23,036 bases of DNA from Oscillospiraceae bacterium (GTDB taxonomy: Bacteria; Bacillota; Clostridia; Oscillospirales; Ruminococcaceae). Numbering within the stretch: position 1 is the first letter of the stretch; the number at the start of each line of letters is the position of its first letter. Below the pieces are notes generated by a model. That model did no database searches and was not told the origin of the DNA. It saw nothing but the letters and a program-made list of their open reading frames with translations. The stretch is taken from contig JAEDLR010000031.1 in assembly GCA_016295145.1 (NCBI GenBank), positions 1 to 23,036 of the forward strand, read 5' to 3'. The position numbers and the translations under genes were made by a program. Positions 6,251 to 13,776 of the stretch are shown in pieces.

Positions 6251-7387
6251 TTACATATCTCCACCGCCGTTTGCCTGCAGGGTGCCGTGGCTCAGTGCTT
6301 TGAGATACGCGTTGATGAACGCATCCAGATCGCCGTCCATCACAGCCTGCACATTGCCATTTTCGCAGCCGGTGCGGTGATCCTTTACCAGTGTATAGGG
6401 CATGAACACATAGGAGCGAATCTGGCTGCCCCACTCGATCTTCAACTGTGTGCCCTTGATATCGGAGATTTTATCCAGATGCTCACGCTCCTTGATCTCA
6501 ATGAGCTTTGCGCGGAGCATTTTCATACAGTAGTCCTTGTTCTGGAACTGACTGCGCTGTGTCTGGCAGGAAACCACGATGCCCGTGGGCAGGTGGGTCA
6601 GTCGCACGGCAGAACTGGTTTTGTTGATATGCTGACCGCCTGCACCGCTGGAACGGAACACATCCATTTTGATGTCTTCCGGGCGAATATCAACCTCTAC
6701 ATCATCGGAGATTTCAGGCATGACTTCCAGTGCAGCAAAAGAGGTATGCCGTCTGCCGGATGAATCAAAGGGGGAGACGCGCACCAGACGGTGCACTCCT
6801 GCCTCGGATTTCAAAAAGCCGTAAGCGTTCTCGCCCTGCACCATAAACGATGCAGACTTGATGCCTGCTTCATCGCCGTCCAGCCAGTCCAGCAGATCGA
6901 CCTTAAAGCCGTGGCTTTCGGCATATTTGTTGTACATACGGTAGAGCATCTGTGCCCAGTCCTGTGCCTCCGTGCCGCCTGCCCCTGCGTGCAGGGTCAA
7001 AATGGCATTGGCGTTGTCGTATTCGCCGGTCAACAGCGTTTTGAGCTTTTCTGCGGCAAGCTGCTCCTTAAAACGCTCAGCGTCCGCAAGAATCTCCTCG
7101 TTGGAAGAATCGTCCTCCTCCTCTATGCAAAGCTCGATCATGCCGATGGTATCCTCCAACAGCGATTGCAGCTTGTTGAAACGTTCCAGCTTGTTTTCCA
7201 GTGTGCGAATCTTCTGCATGGTTTTTTGCGATTGTTCGGGGTTGTCCCAAAAGCCGTCATAGGTCACCTGAATGCGCAGATCCTCCAGTTCGGATTCGGC
7301 ACGGCTGATTTGCAGCACCTCGCGCAGTTCCTTGACCTCAGGGCGCGCATTGACCAGTTCATTGCGGATATCGTCCAGTAATATCAT
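6251..7387 (-). CDS. prfB: Peptide chain release factor 2
   Basis: Class I release factor recognising UGA and UAA stop codons; 378 aa. The codon-recognition tripeptide SPF is at 205-207, identifying RF2 rather than RF1. The peptidyl-tRNA hydrolysis motif GGQ is at 250-252 within RSSGAGGQHINKT. The N-terminal coiled region aligns through the usual frameshift position (around residue 25) without interruption, so there is no in-frame UGA and no programmed +1 frameshift. The start at 7387 follows AAAGGA. A promoter lies immediately upstream, overlapping the maf stop codon. Confidence 0.96.
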   Translation of the reverse strand: MILLDDIRNELVNARPEVKELREVLQISRAESELEDLRIQVTYDGFWDNPEQSQKTMQKIRTLENKLERFNKLQSLLEDTIGMIELCIEEEDDSSNEEILADAERFKEQLAAEKLKTLLTGEYDNANAILTLHAGAGGTEAQDWAQMLYRMYNKYAESHGFKVDLLDWLDGDEAGIKSASFMVQGENAYGFLKSEAGVHRLVRVSPFDSSGRRHTSFAALEVMPEISDDVEVDIRPEDIKMDVFRSSGAGGQHINKTSSAVRLTHLPTGIVVSCQTQRSQFQNKDYCMKMLRAKLIEIKEREHLDKISDIKGTQLKIEWGSQIRSYVFMPYTLVKDHRTGCENGNVQAVMDGDLDAFINAYLKALSHGTLQANGGGDM

Positions 7388-7422
7388 AAATGTAGTCCTT
7401 TCGTGATGGGGTTTCTCCTATC

Positions 7423-7451
7423 ATCATACACGATTTTTGTTCGTCTGTCAA
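7423..7451 (-). promoter_or_regulatory. SigA-type promoter of prfB
   Basis: Minus strand: TTGACA (7451-7446), a 17-nt spacer, TATGAT (7428-7423). The -35 box overlaps the end of maf. Confidence 0.8.
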
Positions 7452-8011
7452 CCGATGATGCCCAATTTTTTCAGATAGCGGTTGAGCCTTGCCACAGGCA
7501 GGCCCACCACATTGTTGAAATCGCCGTGGATTTCCGATACAAACAATCCGCCGCTGCCCTGGATGCCGTAAGCCCCTGCCTTGTCGTAGGGCTCGTCGGT
7601 ATCGGCGTAGGCGTTGATCTCATCATCAGAGAGGGGAAAGAAGGTGACCGCGGTCTGCTCGGTAAAGCTGATGCTTTTCCCTGCCCAGAAAATCGCAACG
7701 CCGGTGCATACGCTGTGGGTGCGCCCCGAAAGCAACCGGAGCATGGCACAGCATTCCTCGCGGCCTTCCGGCTTGCCCAGAATGGTATCCTCCACGATCA
7801 CAGTGGTATCTGCCCCGATGACCACTGCATCGGGGTGCTGCTTTGCTACGAGTGCCGCCTTGCGCACGGCAAGCAGCTCTGCTGCCTGTGCGGCAGGTGT
7901 GTGGGGGGGAATGGTTTCGTCGCAGTCCGCAGGGGATATGGTGAAATCCATGTGCAGCAGAGAAAGCAGCTCTCTGCGCCTTGGGGACTGGGACGCAAGA
8001 ATCAGCTTCAT
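7448..8011 (-). CDS. maf: Maf-family nucleoside triphosphate pyrophosphatase
   Basis: House-cleaning enzyme that hydrolyses non-canonical or unpaired nucleoside triphosphates to monophosphates; 187 aa, the usual Maf length. The N-terminal signature ILASQSPRRRELL spans residues 4-16. ADTTV (67-71) and LGKPEGREE (78-86) line the active site, and the C-terminal part shows the GxxGxQG-like YGIQGSGGLFV and the conserved NNVVGLP. The start at 8011 has AAGGAG. It lies 18 bp downstream of the esterase gene, so it is likely part of the same transcript. In many Firmicutes Maf is linked to septum formation, but a dTTPase/UTPase-type activity is the better supported role. Confidence 0.95.
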   Translation of the reverse strand: MKLILASQSPRRRELLSLLHMDFTISPADCDETIPPHTPAAQAAELLAVRKAALVAKQHPDAVVIGADTTVIVEDTILGKPEGREECCAMLRLLSGRTHSVCTGVAIFWAGKSISFTEQTAVTFFPLSDDEINAYADTDEPYDKAGAYGIQGSGGLFVSEIHGDFNNVVGLPVARLNRYLKKLGIIG

Positions 8012-8029
8012 ACAGTGTATCGCTCCTTG

Positions 8030-9766
8030 TCAGGAAAGTTTGTACATACTCATGCCCGTGATCGCAAACTGTGCCCCTGCGGTGCCGCCCAGCAGCAACT
8101 GGAACTCGCAGGCATCCTGCGTGGTCATGATGAGCTCTGTTTCCAAGGTAAGGGGTGTGTTGGCGGTCATATCCAGCGTACCCTCCATATAGATGGTGGT
8201 GGGGTCGGCAGTGCTGCGCAGGCAGTAGGGTACAGACATATCCACGCTGTTTTTGCAGGTCAGCTTGAGATCATACACGCCCTCACGCAAAGACAAATTG
8301 CCGATGATCGCCTGTACATCTTCGGGCGCATTCCCTGCGGTGGTCATGCTGACGGTCAGGGAGTTGTCGTAGGTGTTGACATAGTCGGAGACATAGATAC
8401 CCTGTGCGGTGTCGTAAATGACATCATAGGTTCGGTCTGCGGCGGCATCCAGACCGACCTCATCCCAAGGCATCCCAATGGCATCCGCGATCTTGTCCGC
8501 CAGTACATAGGCACTTTTTTGCTGTGTCACAGCCGAGGGGTGCCAATCCGCGCCGATGCCGTCATTCTGGAAATCGTGAGTGGCGCACAGGTAGCTGCTG
8601 ACCTTGGCATCGCCGAAAGCTGCAACGGCTTTTTCAATCAGAGGGTAGACCTCTGCGCAGCCCATGGTGCCCACGGTGCAGATAATATACGCATGGGGAT
8701 TGTTTGCACGCACCATGCCGAGGAAATCCACATAGCCTGCGGTAAACGCATCCTTGCGGGCATCAAAATCCTTGGCAAGATAGGAGGAATCGTTGGTGCC
8801 GAGATTGATCACCACCACATCACTGGGATTTGCATCAAAATCCCATGCTTCGGCGTAATCGGCAGGCTTGCCAACCAGCGTGTAGCAATCGGGCACCAGA
8901 GAATCGGTGTGAATGGTACCGTCATTGGAGTATCCCGAAATGACGCCGTAGCCGCTGTAGCTGACCGCGCTGTAATCGGCATTTAACAGCTCTGCGGTGA
9001 GATATGCGTAGGATTTGGAGAAGTTTTCCGTCCCCGTGGAGAACGAAACATACTGGGAATCCGCCTCTACGCCGTAAGCGCAGGTGATGGAATCCCCGAT
9101 AAACTCAATGGAGAGATCCTTTTTTGCAGTGGGCTTGATGGGCGTTGCTGCTGCGGAAGATACCGTAAAATGCTTGATGCCCACCGCGCCGTTGTTTGCC
9201 TCGGAAAGATGCATGACCTTCACCGTTGCCGTGCGATGCTCCTTACCCGAAAACAGCGGTACGGTCTGCTCTGCTTCGCCCATGACCACATCGGCGACCA
9301 GTTCGCCATCCACATAAACGCCATAGCGGGGGCGGTATTTCTCATCAGAGTAAACGCAGCCGTCTCCTGCGATGGTCACGGTTGCCTCGGTAGCGGTGAT
9401 GGTACATTCTACCGCAGAGCCGCTTTGCACCAGCCATGTGACATCGTTTTTGTCCATGGTTCTGCCGATGCGTTTGCCCGCATCAGCGGTAATATTTTGC
9501 GTTTTGATCTCTCCGGACAGATCTTCACCGCCCTGCGTCAGCAGATCGCGCTTCATTCGCGTCAGGTCGATCACATCTATGATGCCGTTGCCGTCATAAT
9601 CATCGGCAGCGGTCAGGATTTTGGCGGTGGTCAGTGCATCCGCCAGATGCTGCACACTTGTCCAATCGGGAGCCGTTGCTCCCAGTGCGGTAAACGGTTG
9701 TATCACCGCAACAGCAGCTACGGCGGCTGCTGTCAGTACTTTACATATCTTGCGATTTCTCATCAT
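8030..9766 (-). CDS. Secreted SGNH/GDSL esterase (CE2-like) with N-terminal dockerin-like segment
   Basis: Probable carbohydrate acetyl-esterase of 578 aa, exported by a signal peptide (about 1-30). Residues 50-76 contain one dockerin-type calcium loop with following helix (DYDGNGIIDVIDLTRMKRDLL). The preceding 35-54 stretch could be a degenerate partner repeat, so a complete two-repeat dockerin is not evident. A beta-rich region (about 85-205) fits the CE2 jelly-roll. The SGNH hydrolase domain starts with GDSIT (nucleophile Ser226) and has GTND at 323-326 and DWH at 407-409 (catalytic His409). Residues about 445-578 form another beta-rich module, possibly carbohydrate-binding. Two Met codons start the ORF; an AGAGGGG ribosome-binding site precedes them. 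The gene lies 41 bp after ligA and 18 bp before maf, an unusual neighbourhood for a plant-polymer enzyme. Confidence 0.9.
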   Translation of the reverse strand: MMRNRKICKVLTAAAVAAVAVIQPFTALGATAPDWTSVQHLADALTTAKILTAADDYDGNGIIDVIDLTRMKRDLLTQGGEDLSGEIKTQNITADAGKRIGRTMDKNDVTWLVQSGSAVECTITATEATVTIAGDGCVYSDEKYRPRYGVYVDGELVADVVMGEAEQTVPLFSGKEHRTATVKVMHLSEANNGAVGIKHFTVSSAAATPIKPTAKKDLSIEFIGDSITCAYGVEADSQYVSFSTGTENFSKSYAYLTAELLNADYSAVSYSGYGVISGYSNDGTIHTDSLVPDCYTLVGKPADYAEAWDFDANPSDVVVINLGTNDSSYLAKDFDARKDAFTAGYVDFLGMVRANNPHAYIICTVGTMGCAEVYPLIEKAVAAFGDAKVSSYLCATHDFQNDGIGADWHPSAVTQQKSAYVLADKIADAIGMPWDEVGLDAAADRTYDVIYDTAQGIYVSDYVNTYDNSLTVSMTTAGNAPEDVQAIIGNLSLREGVYDLKLTCKNSVDMSVPYCLRSTADPTTIYMEGTLDMTANTPLTLETELIMTTQDACEFQLLLGGTAGAQFAITGMSMYKLS

Positions 9767-9783
9767 ATACCCCTCTTTTCTTT

Positions 9784-9832
9784 TTATTGTAATCGGCGGA
9801 GCAGTTCTTATTGTAATCGGCGGAGCAGTTCT
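9784..9832 (-). repeat. 24-bp tandem duplication containing the ligA stop codon
   Basis: Two exact copies with a 24-bp period read, on the minus strand, as the last seven sense codons of ligA (ELLRRLQ) plus TAA. The downstream copy lies outside the gene, between ligA and the esterase gene. Confidence 0.92.
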
Positions 9833-11790
9833 GCTTCGTCCATGACGGGAATCCCCAGTTCATTTGCCTTGGTCAGCTTGCTGCCTGCTTCCTCGCCGGC
9901 AACCACAAAGCTTGTCTTTTTGGAGACCGATCCCGTAACCTTGCCCCCAGCCGCTTCAATCAGTGCCTTTGCTTCGTCCCGCTTCAGTGTGGGCAGTGTA
10001 CCCGTCAGAACAAATATCATCCCTGCAAACTGATCGCTTGTTTGCTTTTGCCTGTATTCCATGGTCAGCCCCAGCTCTGTCAGGCGGTCAAGCAGTGCAA
10101 GAAAATCGGAATCTGCAAACGTATCGCATACCGACTGCGCCATGATCTCCCCCAGACCGTCAATGGCGGCGATCTCCGAAACGGTGGCATGGCGCAAGGC
10201 ATCTATGCTGCCGAACTGTTCACACAGCAGCACGGCGGTGCTTTGCCCGATATTCGGGATGCCCAGTGCGGCAATCACGCGGTCAAGGGGCTGCGTTTTG
10301 GACTGTTCAATGGCGTTTAAGAGATTCTGCACGGATTTTTCACGGAAGCCCTCCAGACGCAGCAGTTGCTCTGCGGTCAGGGTGTACAGATCGGCAGGGG
10401 ACTGCACCAGACCCTCGTCCATCAGCTGCTGCACAATGGCAGGGCCAAGACCGTCAATGTTCATGGCAGCCTTGGATGCAAAATGCACGATGGAACGGAA
10501 CATCTGCGCGGGGCAAAGGGGATTGCGGCAGCGCACCGCCGCCGCGTCATCCTCCTGCGATACAGGCGCGTGACAGGCGGGGCAGTGTGTGGGGAGCGTA
10601 TAGGGCTCGCTGTTCTCCGCATGGGATACGGATGACAGCACTTCGGGGATAATATCTCCTGCCTTGCGCACCAGAATCGTATCCCCCACGCGGATATCTT
10701 TTTCTTCGATAAACTGGCGGTTGTGCAGGGTGGCTCTTGCCACTGCCGTGCCTGCCAACAGAATCGGCTCAAACACGGCAACTGGCGTCAGCACGCCTGT
10801 GCGCCCCACCTGTATCTCAATGCGCGTCAGCCTGGTTTGCTTTTCCTCCGGCGGAAATTTATACGCCACAGCCCATCGCGGATACTTTGCGGTGCTGCCT
10901 AACCGATCCCGCTGTGCAAGATCGTTGAGCTTGATCACCACCCCGTCGATATCATAGGGTAGCGTACCCCGCGCCCCGCCGATCTGTTCAATGGCGGCAA
11001 TGATTTTTTCGGGGTCTGCATCGCAGAGGGTATAGGGTACGGTGGGGAATTTCCACTGTTGCAGTCTGTCCAGAGAATCGCTGTGGGTATCAAAGGTGAT
11101 GCCCTCAGCCTGCTGCAAATTAAACACGAAAATTTCCAGCTTGCGGCTTGCGGTGATTTTGGAATCCTTTTGCCGCAACGAGCCTGCTGCTGCATTGCGT
11201 GGATTCTTAAAGGGCTGTTCGCCGTTTGCCTCCTGCTGCTCGATGACCCGCGCAAATTGTTCACGGGGCATATATACCTCGCCGCGCACCTCCAGTAGAG
11301 GGGGCGCATTTTTCAGCTTCAGTGGGATGCTGTGCAGGGTTTTCAGATTGCCCGTGACATTTTCGCCCACAAAGCCGTCACCGCGGGTAGAGCCTACCGT
11401 CAGCACGCCGTTTTCATACAGCAGCGATACGGAAAGTCCGTCGATTTTCGGTTCAACGGTGAACACAGGCTCCGGTACAGTCTCTTGCACCCGTGCGAGA
11501 AACTGTCGCACCTGCTCATAGGAAAACACATCTTGCAGGCTGCCCATCTGCACGGTATGGGCGACTTTGTCAAATTTGCCCGACGCCTTGCCGCCGACTC
11601 TCTGGGTGGGAGAATCCTGCCGTAGCAGTGCGGGATATTCCGCTTCCAGTGTTTTCAGCTCCTGCATGAGCATATCGTATTCATAGTCTTCGGCAATGGG
11701 GTTGTCCTGATTATAATAAGCGTCCGCAAGCACTTCGAGCCTTGTGATCAGCTCGTCGATTCTTGCGGCAGGAAGGGTTTCGTTTGGCAT
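9808..11790 (-). CDS. ligA: NAD-dependent DNA ligase
   Basis: Seals nicks in DNA replication and repair using NAD+; 660 aa, normal for LigA. The domain Ia region precedes the adenylation site KIDG, with nucleophile Lys115. The nucleotidyltransferase core and OB-fold follow. The four-cysteine zinc finger is Cys403, Cys406, Cys421 and Cys426. Helix-hairpin-helix repeats occupy about 440-580 and the C-terminal BRCT domain about 585-660. The start at 11790 follows AAAGGAGT at a slightly long 11-nt spacing. A longer in-frame start at 11823 has no ribosome-binding site and lies in the upstream terminator. The last codons and stop are duplicated immediately downstream. Confidence 0.97.
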   Translation of the reverse strand: MPNETLPAARIDELITRLEVLADAYYNQDNPIAEDYEYDMLMQELKTLEAEYPALLRQDSPTQRVGGKASGKFDKVAHTVQMGSLQDVFSYEQVRQFLARVQETVPEPVFTVEPKIDGLSVSLLYENGVLTVGSTRGDGFVGENVTGNLKTLHSIPLKLKNAPPLLEVRGEVYMPREQFARVIEQQEANGEQPFKNPRNAAAGSLRQKDSKITASRKLEIFVFNLQQAEGITFDTHSDSLDRLQQWKFPTVPYTLCDADPEKIIAAIEQIGGARGTLPYDIDGVVIKLNDLAQRDRLGSTAKYPRWAVAYKFPPEEKQTRLTRIEIQVGRTGVLTPVAVFEPILLAGTAVARATLHNRQFIEEKDIRVGDTILVRKAGDIIPEVLSSVSHAENSEPYTLPTHCPACHAPVSQEDDAAAVRCRNPLCPAQMFRSIVHFASKAAMNIDGLGPAIVQQLMDEGLVQSPADLYTLTAEQLLRLEGFREKSVQNLLNAIEQSKTQPLDRVIAALGIPNIGQSTAVLLCEQFGSIDALRHATVSEIAAIDGLGEIMAQSVCDTFADSDFLALLDRLTELGLTMEYRQKQTSDQFAGMIFVLTGTLPTLKRDEAKALIEAAGGKVTGSVSKKTSFVVAGEEAGSKLTKANELGIPVMDEAELLRRLQ

Positions 11791-11820
11791 CGGGGGCTTC
11801 ACTCCTTTGCTGATGATGCG

Positions 11821-11856
11821 CAAAACCGCGTGCGCAGTGGCTGCCGCCCACGCGGT
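11821..11856 (-). terminator. Probable terminator between the Cys-rich gene and ligA
   Basis: Minus strand: ACCGCGTG and CACGCGGT form an 8-bp stem with an internally structured 16-nt loop, followed by TTTTGCGC. The U-tract is short, so termination may be partial. Confidence 0.6.
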
Positions 11857-11871
11857 CTGCGGACATACAGA

Positions 11872-12756
11872 TTATTCTGTGGGGATAATGCCGTTGCAGC
11901 CTCCGCTGCTGTTGGAAGTATCGCTATTGGCGATATCGTTGTCGGAAATGCTGCCGTGATCGTGGACGACCTTGCAATTGCAGCCGCTGCTGCAGTGTTT
12001 GCTGCTGTAGCATCCGCAAGCCCCTTGGAAGGATGTAGGTGCAGCGTTCTGGGACACAAACTCCTCTGTGGGAAACGAAATACGGCTGAAGATCTCACAG
12101 GGCGAGTCGTTCTCGCAGGAACAGGTCTTGGCAGGCACGCTGTAGGGATACGCAGGTACCATCATTGTGACGGGTCTGGTCAGTTCCACCACCGAGAATA
12201 CGCCCAGCGTCATCAACACACCCCGCGGACGGGGCCGCCCTGCTTCGTCATGGCTCAGGCAAATGTTTGCGATCTTGGTCTCCAGTGCAATGGGTTCTAC
12301 CACCTGTACGCTTGCTGTGGGCAGATTCACCACCTCACAGCAGCTGCTGGTCTCGCCGATGCGTATCCCGTTGCTGAAGAAGGTCTTGGTGTTTGCCTCA
12401 CCGCCGTAGAGGATCACGCTCTTGGATGCAGTGGCGCAGCCACGGAGCATCATAGGGCAATCGCAGGCCTGTTCGTAGGCAAGCAGCTCCACGCCGAAGG
12501 TAAAGGTGATATCCACCGTAAAATACCCGCGGTTAAAGGGGATTGGCTCCACGCTCAGGCATACATTGGTAATGGATACACAGCGTGTTTTCACCATGCA
12601 GACATTTGCAGGCAGCTCGCCGTTTTCCAGATGCACCTGCACATTGGTGATGCAGTCCTTGTCGCTGCAGCTGTCGAACACGCGTTCAACTTTCATGGGC
12701 ACGATGCTGCAGTTGCCTGTGCCGGCGGCAGGATCGTTTTGAATGCAGTCGTTCAT
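11872..12756 (-). CDS. Cysteine-rich protein of unknown function
   Basis: A 294-aa protein with 22 cysteines (about 7.5%), many in CxC, CC or CxxxC spacing. I do not recognise a characterised family. The N-terminal 20 residues (Cys4, Cys16) lead into two beta-rich segments (about 21-105 and 125-205), each starting near a PMKVERVFDSC- or VNLPTASVQVVEPI-like strand. The tail (245-294) is rich in Cys, Ser, Gly and Asn. There is no signal peptide or membrane segment. The composition resembles spore-coat or other disulfide- or metal-stabilised structural proteins, but that is an inference. GGAGG precedes the start at 12756 and lies inside a long hairpin, described separately. It is followed by a probable terminator and ligA. 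Confidence 0.85.
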   Translation of the reverse strand: MNDCIQNDPAAGTGNCSIVPMKVERVFDSCSDKDCITNVQVHLENGELPANVCMVKTRCVSITNVCLSVEPIPFNRGYFTVDITFTFGVELLAYEQACDCPMMLRGCATASKSVILYGGEANTKTFFSNGIRIGETSSCCEVVNLPTASVQVVEPIALETKIANICLSHDEAGRPRPRGVLMTLGVFSVVELTRPVTMMVPAYPYSVPAKTCSCENDSPCEIFSRISFPTEEFVSQNAAPTSFQGACGCYSSKHCSSGCNCKVVHDHGSISDNDIANSDTSNSSGGCNGIIPTE

Positions 12757-12758
12757 AC

Positions 12759-12823
12759 AAATTCCTCCAGTACATAGAATCGGGCTTTCGCCTTGTTACA
12801 ATGTATTCGTCAGTGAGGAATTT
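12759..12823 (-). promoter_or_regulatory. Leader hairpin sequestering the Cys-rich gene's Shine-Dalgarno
   Basis: In the minus-strand RNA, AAATTCCTC (12823-12815) pairs perfectly over 9 bp with GAGGAATTT (12767-12759), which contains the ribosome-binding site. Nested inside are TACAT with ATGTA (12805-12801 with 12775-12771) and a GGC-GAAA-GCC tetraloop helix at 12792-12783. There is no U-tract, so it looks like translational control rather than termination. Confidence 0.6.
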
Positions 12824-12851
12824 TGTGCATGGGAAAGCGTTGCGGGTAACT

Positions 12852-13190
12852 TCAGGTATTCTTATCTACCTGATGAAACTGTTTGAGGTTGCCCATCTTC
12901 TGGTTGCGCTCCGCCAGAATGCGCTCCACCTCTGCCCAATCCAGTCCCTGATTGGCGGCAAGCACCATCAGGTGATAGAGCAGATCGTTGATCTCGTTTG
13001 CCAGTTCGTCATTGTCGGCGTTCTTGGCTGCGATGATGGTTTCGGAGGCCTCTTCGCCCACCTTTTTGCAGATCTTGTCCACACCCTTTTCAAACAGGTA
13101 GCAGGTGTAGGAATTGTCCTGTGCAGTGCCGTTTGCAAAGGCAGCCTTGCGCGCCTTGATGACCTCGAAAATCTCCTGATAAATTGTCAT
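12852..13190 (-). CDS. hisE: Phosphoribosyl-ATP pyrophosphatase
   Basis: Second step of histidine biosynthesis: hydrolyses phosphoribosyl-ATP to phosphoribosyl-AMP. It is 112 aa with the MazG-like all-alpha fold. Metal-binding acidic motifs are visible in KKVGEEASETIIAAKN (42-57) and in NEINDLLYHLMVLAA. The start at 13190 lies 12 bp after the hisI stop, giving a tight hisI-hisE operon; in many other bacteria these are fused as hisIE. No other his gene is in the window. Confidence 0.96.
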   Translation of the reverse strand: MTIYQEIFEVIKARKAAFANGTAQDNSYTCYLFEKGVDKICKKVGEEASETIIAAKNADNDELANEINDLLYHLMVLAANQGLDWAEVERILAERNQKMGNLKQFHQVDKNT

Positions 13191-13202
13191 GATGCGTTCT
13201 CC

Positions 13203-13547
13203 TTATTCGTTTTCGCTGTAGATACTTTTAAAAAAGCAGCTATATGCCCCTGTGTGGCAGGCGACACCGGTCTGCTTGACATTGACCAGCAGGGTATCGT
13301 CATCGCAATCCGCGTAGATGGAAACGACTTTTTGCAGATTCCCACTGGTGGCGCCCTTGTTCCAGTATTCCTGCCGTGAACGGCTCCAGAACCATGTGTA
13401 GCCTGTTTCCAGGGTGCGTTTCAGGCTCTCCTTGTTCATGTAAGCAAGCATCAGCACGGTGTGGGTATCCACATCATAGCAAATGGCAGGAATCAGTTCT
13501 GCCTTGATGAAAAAGCGGTCAAGGTCATGGATATCAATCTGTGTCAT
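13203..13547 (-). CDS. hisI: Phosphoribosyl-AMP cyclohydrolase
   Basis: Third step of histidine biosynthesis: opens the adenine ring of phosphoribosyl-AMP; a zinc and magnesium metalloenzyme of 114 aa. Family signatures are the AYMNKESL segment, WFWSRSRQEYWNKGATSGN, the magnesium-binding DCDDDTLL, and the zinc cysteines in GVACHTGAYSCFF. The start at 13547 is preceded by AGGGAG. An upstream in-frame Met at 13625 would precede the promoter -10 and is rejected. It is transcribed with hisE from its own promoter. Confidence 0.96.
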   Translation of the reverse strand: MTQIDIHDLDRFFIKAELIPAICYDVDTHTVLMLAYMNKESLKRTLETGYTWFWSRSRQEYWNKGATSGNLQKVVSIYADCDDDTLLVNVKQTGVACHTGAYSCFFKSIYSENE

Positions 13548-13596
13548 GGTAGTGTACTCCCTTAACTCCCTTATTTGATTTGAACCATACCTATTC

Positions 13597-13625
13597 AGTA
13601 TACCACAATTTTCCACATTATGCAA
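13597..13625 (-). promoter_or_regulatory. SigA-type promoter of hisI-hisE
   Basis: Minus strand: TTGCAT (13625-13620), a 17-nt spacer, TATACT (13602-13597). The start codon is 49 nt further downstream. No T-box or other leader fits in that space. Confidence 0.75.
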
Positions 13626-13670
13626 GAGGTTGCAGCCGCCTTATCCCTCAAAAAAATTTTTGAATACCCC

Positions 13671-13699
13671 TTGACAAATGGATATTTTTATGATATCAT
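13671..13699 (+). promoter_or_regulatory. SigA-type promoter of the SPFH operon
   Basis: TTGACA at 13671-13676, a 17-nt spacer and TATCAT at 13694-13699. It is divergent from the hisI promoter and about 77 nt upstream of the SPFH start. Confidence 0.78.
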
Positions 13700-13728
13700 A
13701 GTGATATCAGATAGAAACGCTGTCTGAT
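13691..13728 (+). promoter_or_regulatory. Twin palindromes and 5' UTR hairpin at the SPFH promoter
   Basis: The 8-bp palindrome TGATATCA occurs twice, at 13691-13698 and 13702-13709. The copies are exactly 11 bp (one helical turn) apart, and the first overlaps the -10. Overlapping the second is an inverted repeat ATCAGATAG (13706-13714) with CTGTCTGAT (13720-13728), 8 of 9 pairs plus one G-U. This may be a repressor site; the operon's own RHH protein is a candidate ligand. Confidence 0.5.
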
Positions 13729-13776
13729 CTGCAAGCGAAACAGTCTGTATGTCGATGTGACGGAAAGGGAAATCTT

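Noticed and set aside
11791..11823. Longer ligA start at 11823
   Set aside because: No ribosome-binding site, and the extra residues fall in the preceding terminator tail. The Met at 11790 gives the normal LigA N terminus.
13548..13625. N-terminal extension of hisI from an upstream Met
   Set aside because: It would start upstream of the hisI -10 box. The internal Met at 13547 has a proper ribosome-binding site and matches the family length.
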